In this document: piece after piece, positions 4,291-5,157 of the stretch | Layout of the letters: each line of letters begins with the position of its first letter | How positions within the stretch are numbered: the first letter of the stretch is position 1 | From: Spirochaetia bacterium | GTDB lineage: Bacteria > Spirochaetota > Spirochaetia > DTKZ01 | DNA length: 5,157 nt | Reading direction: 5' to 3' | Assembly (NCBI GenBank): GCA_031270615.1 | Contig: JAISXE010000265.1 | Coordinates: forward strand, 1-5,157 | The notes under the pieces: generated by a model | What the model saw: only the letters and a program-made list of their open reading frames with translations | Databases searched by the model: none | Told to the model about the DNA's origin: nothing | Translations under genes and position numbers: made by a program

Positions 4291-4947
4291 GTGAAAAAAA
4301 TCGTTTATGTGCTGGTTTTCGCGGCGCTTATCGCTTCGCTTGCGGGATGCGGGAGCAGCGCGGCAGCGCCCGGGACATCTCCCACCGTGGCATCTGATGT
4401 CAGGTTGCCCGATCTCTTGGACCACAAGAATCTTGCTTTTGGGCGGGATGTCCCTGATTGGGTCATGCTGGAACAGGGCGAGATCGAGGAACTGCCGAAG
4501 TATAAAGACTTCTACGTCTTTAAGTTCGAGGAATCCGGCAGTAGCCTGGACGGCGTAAAGCTGTGGGCCCAGCAGTTCACCGCGGCCGCGACAATCGCCC
4601 AGCAGGTGAACAACCGCGTGCAGGTAAAAGTCGGCGGGGCCAATGTCGGCGACAGGAACGAGACCGGCGGGTATATCGAAATGGCGCTGAAAAGCCTGTC
4701 CGACGCGACCTTCTCCGGCTACAAGGAAGCCGAAAACTACTGGCTTAAGCGGCGTCACTACAAGCAGGACGGCAGCGTGGACCGGGAAGACTTTACCTAC
4801 TATTCGCTCTACACGATTCCCCGGAAAACCCTTGACGGGCTTATCTCAAAGGCCCTGAACGACACGAGTGTCCAGGAAAAACCCAAAACGGAAAACGAAA
4901 AAGCCGCCCGCGAGCGGGTAAAGGCACTTCTGGAAGAAGGTTTGTAA
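4291..4947 (+). CDS. Lipoprotein with LPP20-like character, 218 residues
   Basis: GTG 4291 opens MKKIVYVLVFAALIASLAGC, a textbook lipoprotein signal with lipobox LAGC and acylated C20. Residues 21-35 are a small Gly/Ser/Ala/Pro spacer. The mature part contains DVPDWVMLEQGEIEELPKY, then the strand YKDFYVFKFEESG, a long Ala/Gln-rich helix (GVKLWAQQFTAAATIAQQVNN), the strands RVQVKV, a polar loop and then FSGYKEAENYWLKRRHYK, and FTYYSLYTIPRKTLDGLISKAL. An 'A..IAQQ..nrV' helix followed by strands, an amphipathic segment with Trp and a final 'Y.lY.ip...ld.li.kal' is the general layout of LPP20-type lipoproteins, which include flagellar-associated FlgP. This is resemblance, not a confirmed assignment. 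The C-terminus is a charged Lys/Glu helix. It is anchored to a membrane and probably periplasm-facing. It may be co-transcribed with the gene ending at 4238, and a strong terminator follows. Confidence 0.9.
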   Translation: MKKIVYVLVFAALIASLAGCGSSAAAPGTSPTVASDVRLPDLLDHKNLAFGRDVPDWVMLEQGEIEELPKYKDFYVFKFEESGSSLDGVKLWAQQFTAAATIAQQVNNRVQVKVGGANVGDRNETGGYIEMALKSLSDATFSGYKEAENYWLKRRHYKQDGSVDREDFTYYSLYTIPRKTLDGLISKALNDTSVQEKPKTENEKAARERVKALLEEGL

Positions 4948-4967
4948 GCAGCAAGGCCTATCGCACA

Positions 4968-4993
4968 CCCCCGGAGCTTCCGGGGGTTTTTTT
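4968..4993 (+). terminator. Strong intrinsic terminator
   Basis: CCCCCGGA (4968-4975) pairs perfectly with TCCGGGGG (4979-4986) around loop GCT and is followed directly by seven T (4987-4993). It lies 20 bases after the stop codon of the lipoprotein gene. The minus strand has A, not T, at the T-tract side and no T-run on the other, so it acts in the plus direction only and closes the plus-strand gene group. Confidence 0.95.
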
Positions 4994-5157
4994 ATGCCCC
5001 AGCGCGTGGCGGCCGTGGTTCCACGCCGTTTCAGCCAAAGAAGAAAAACCACCGGCCCCGCGGACGCCGCAGACAAGCGCAGGCAAAAAAACAAAAAGGT
5101 TTTCCAGTTTTCCCCGTCAGGTCCGCGGTCAATCTTTTCTTTGACTTCCCTACCAGC
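4994..5157. other. Intergenic tail with a degenerate 9-bp-periodic repeat
   Basis: No start codon with a ribosome binding site is visible here. At 5050-5085 the plus strand shows a 9-bp rhythm: CACCGGCCC, CGCGGACGC, CGCAGACAA, GCGCAGGCA. The preceding GAAGAAAAACCACCGGCCC (from 5040) resembles minus-strand text around 1155-1177 (GAAGAAAACCACTGACCC). CCGCGGAC (5058-5065) is inverted as GTCCGCGG at 5121-5128. On the minus strand a frame is open inward from the right edge (start AGREVKEKIDRG), so a C-terminal coding end from outside cannot be excluded. That frame runs on through the repeat and the terminator, which makes it doubtful. Confidence 0.45.

Noticed and set aside
4231..4758. A minus-strand open frame over the second lipoprotein gene
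   Set aside because: Antisense shadow of a gene with a strong ribosome binding site, lipobox and terminator.
4846..5157. A minus-strand frame open from the right edge (AGREVKEKIDRG...) through the terminator
   Set aside because: It reads through a repeat array and the intrinsic terminator and into the lipoprotein gene, with no motif; at most its first 20 or so residues could be a real C-terminus, which cannot be decided without the next bases.

Overview
The window looks like chromosome from a GC-rich, Gram-negative-type bacterium. A Treponema-like spirochaete is my best guess. The grounds are a run of small exported and lipid-anchored envelope proteins with relaxed lipoboxes, the style of the alanine racemase, and the intergenic repeats. 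This is inference from style; nothing in the window is a taxonomic marker.

Layout: (1) Positions 1-132, minus strand: the first 44 codons of an unrecognised gene running off the left edge. (2) 177-821, minus: a strikingly AT-rich gene for an unrecognised 214-residue protein, preceded by a near-perfect sigma-70-type promoter. Its composition is foreign to the rest of the window, and its style resembles orphan immunity or cargo genes of accessory regions. (3) 869-1202: a gene-free stretch where composition jumps from AT-rich to GC-rich; it holds two hairpins and a 9-bp-periodic CACGGAC-type repeat. (4) 1203-2309, minus: a complete alanine racemase (alr) with all catalytic residues. (5) A 64-bp divergent promoter region (2310-2373) carrying three tandem 7-bp repeats. 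(6) 2374-3315, plus: an exported protein with an acidic Ala/Pro linker, a small SH3-like (FlgT C-terminal-like) domain and a probable outer-membrane beta-barrel. (7) 3450-4238, plus: a lipoprotein. (8) 4291-4947, plus: a second lipoprotein with LPP20-like character, closed by a strong intrinsic terminator at 4968-4993. (9) 4994-5157: intergenic, with another copy of the 9-bp-periodic repeat.

How the genes fit together: alr supplies D-alanine for peptidoglycan, and the three plus-strand genes encode envelope proteins (one probably in the outer membrane, two lipid-anchored). The module is therefore envelope-centred, but no shared pathway can be shown. The gene pair 177-821 and 1-132 appears unrelated to it and probably arrived separately.

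The most interesting patterns are regulatory. Four genes (1-132, alr, 2374-3315, 3450-4238) have a -10-like hexamer only 6-10 bases before the chosen start codon and no good Shine-Dalgarno sequence, as expected of leaderless or nearly leaderless transcripts. The last lipoprotein gene has a textbook ribosome binding site. A degenerate CACGGACAA-type repeat also recurs in three separate intergenic regions. I found no mobile-element gene, CRISPR array, tRNA or rRNA.
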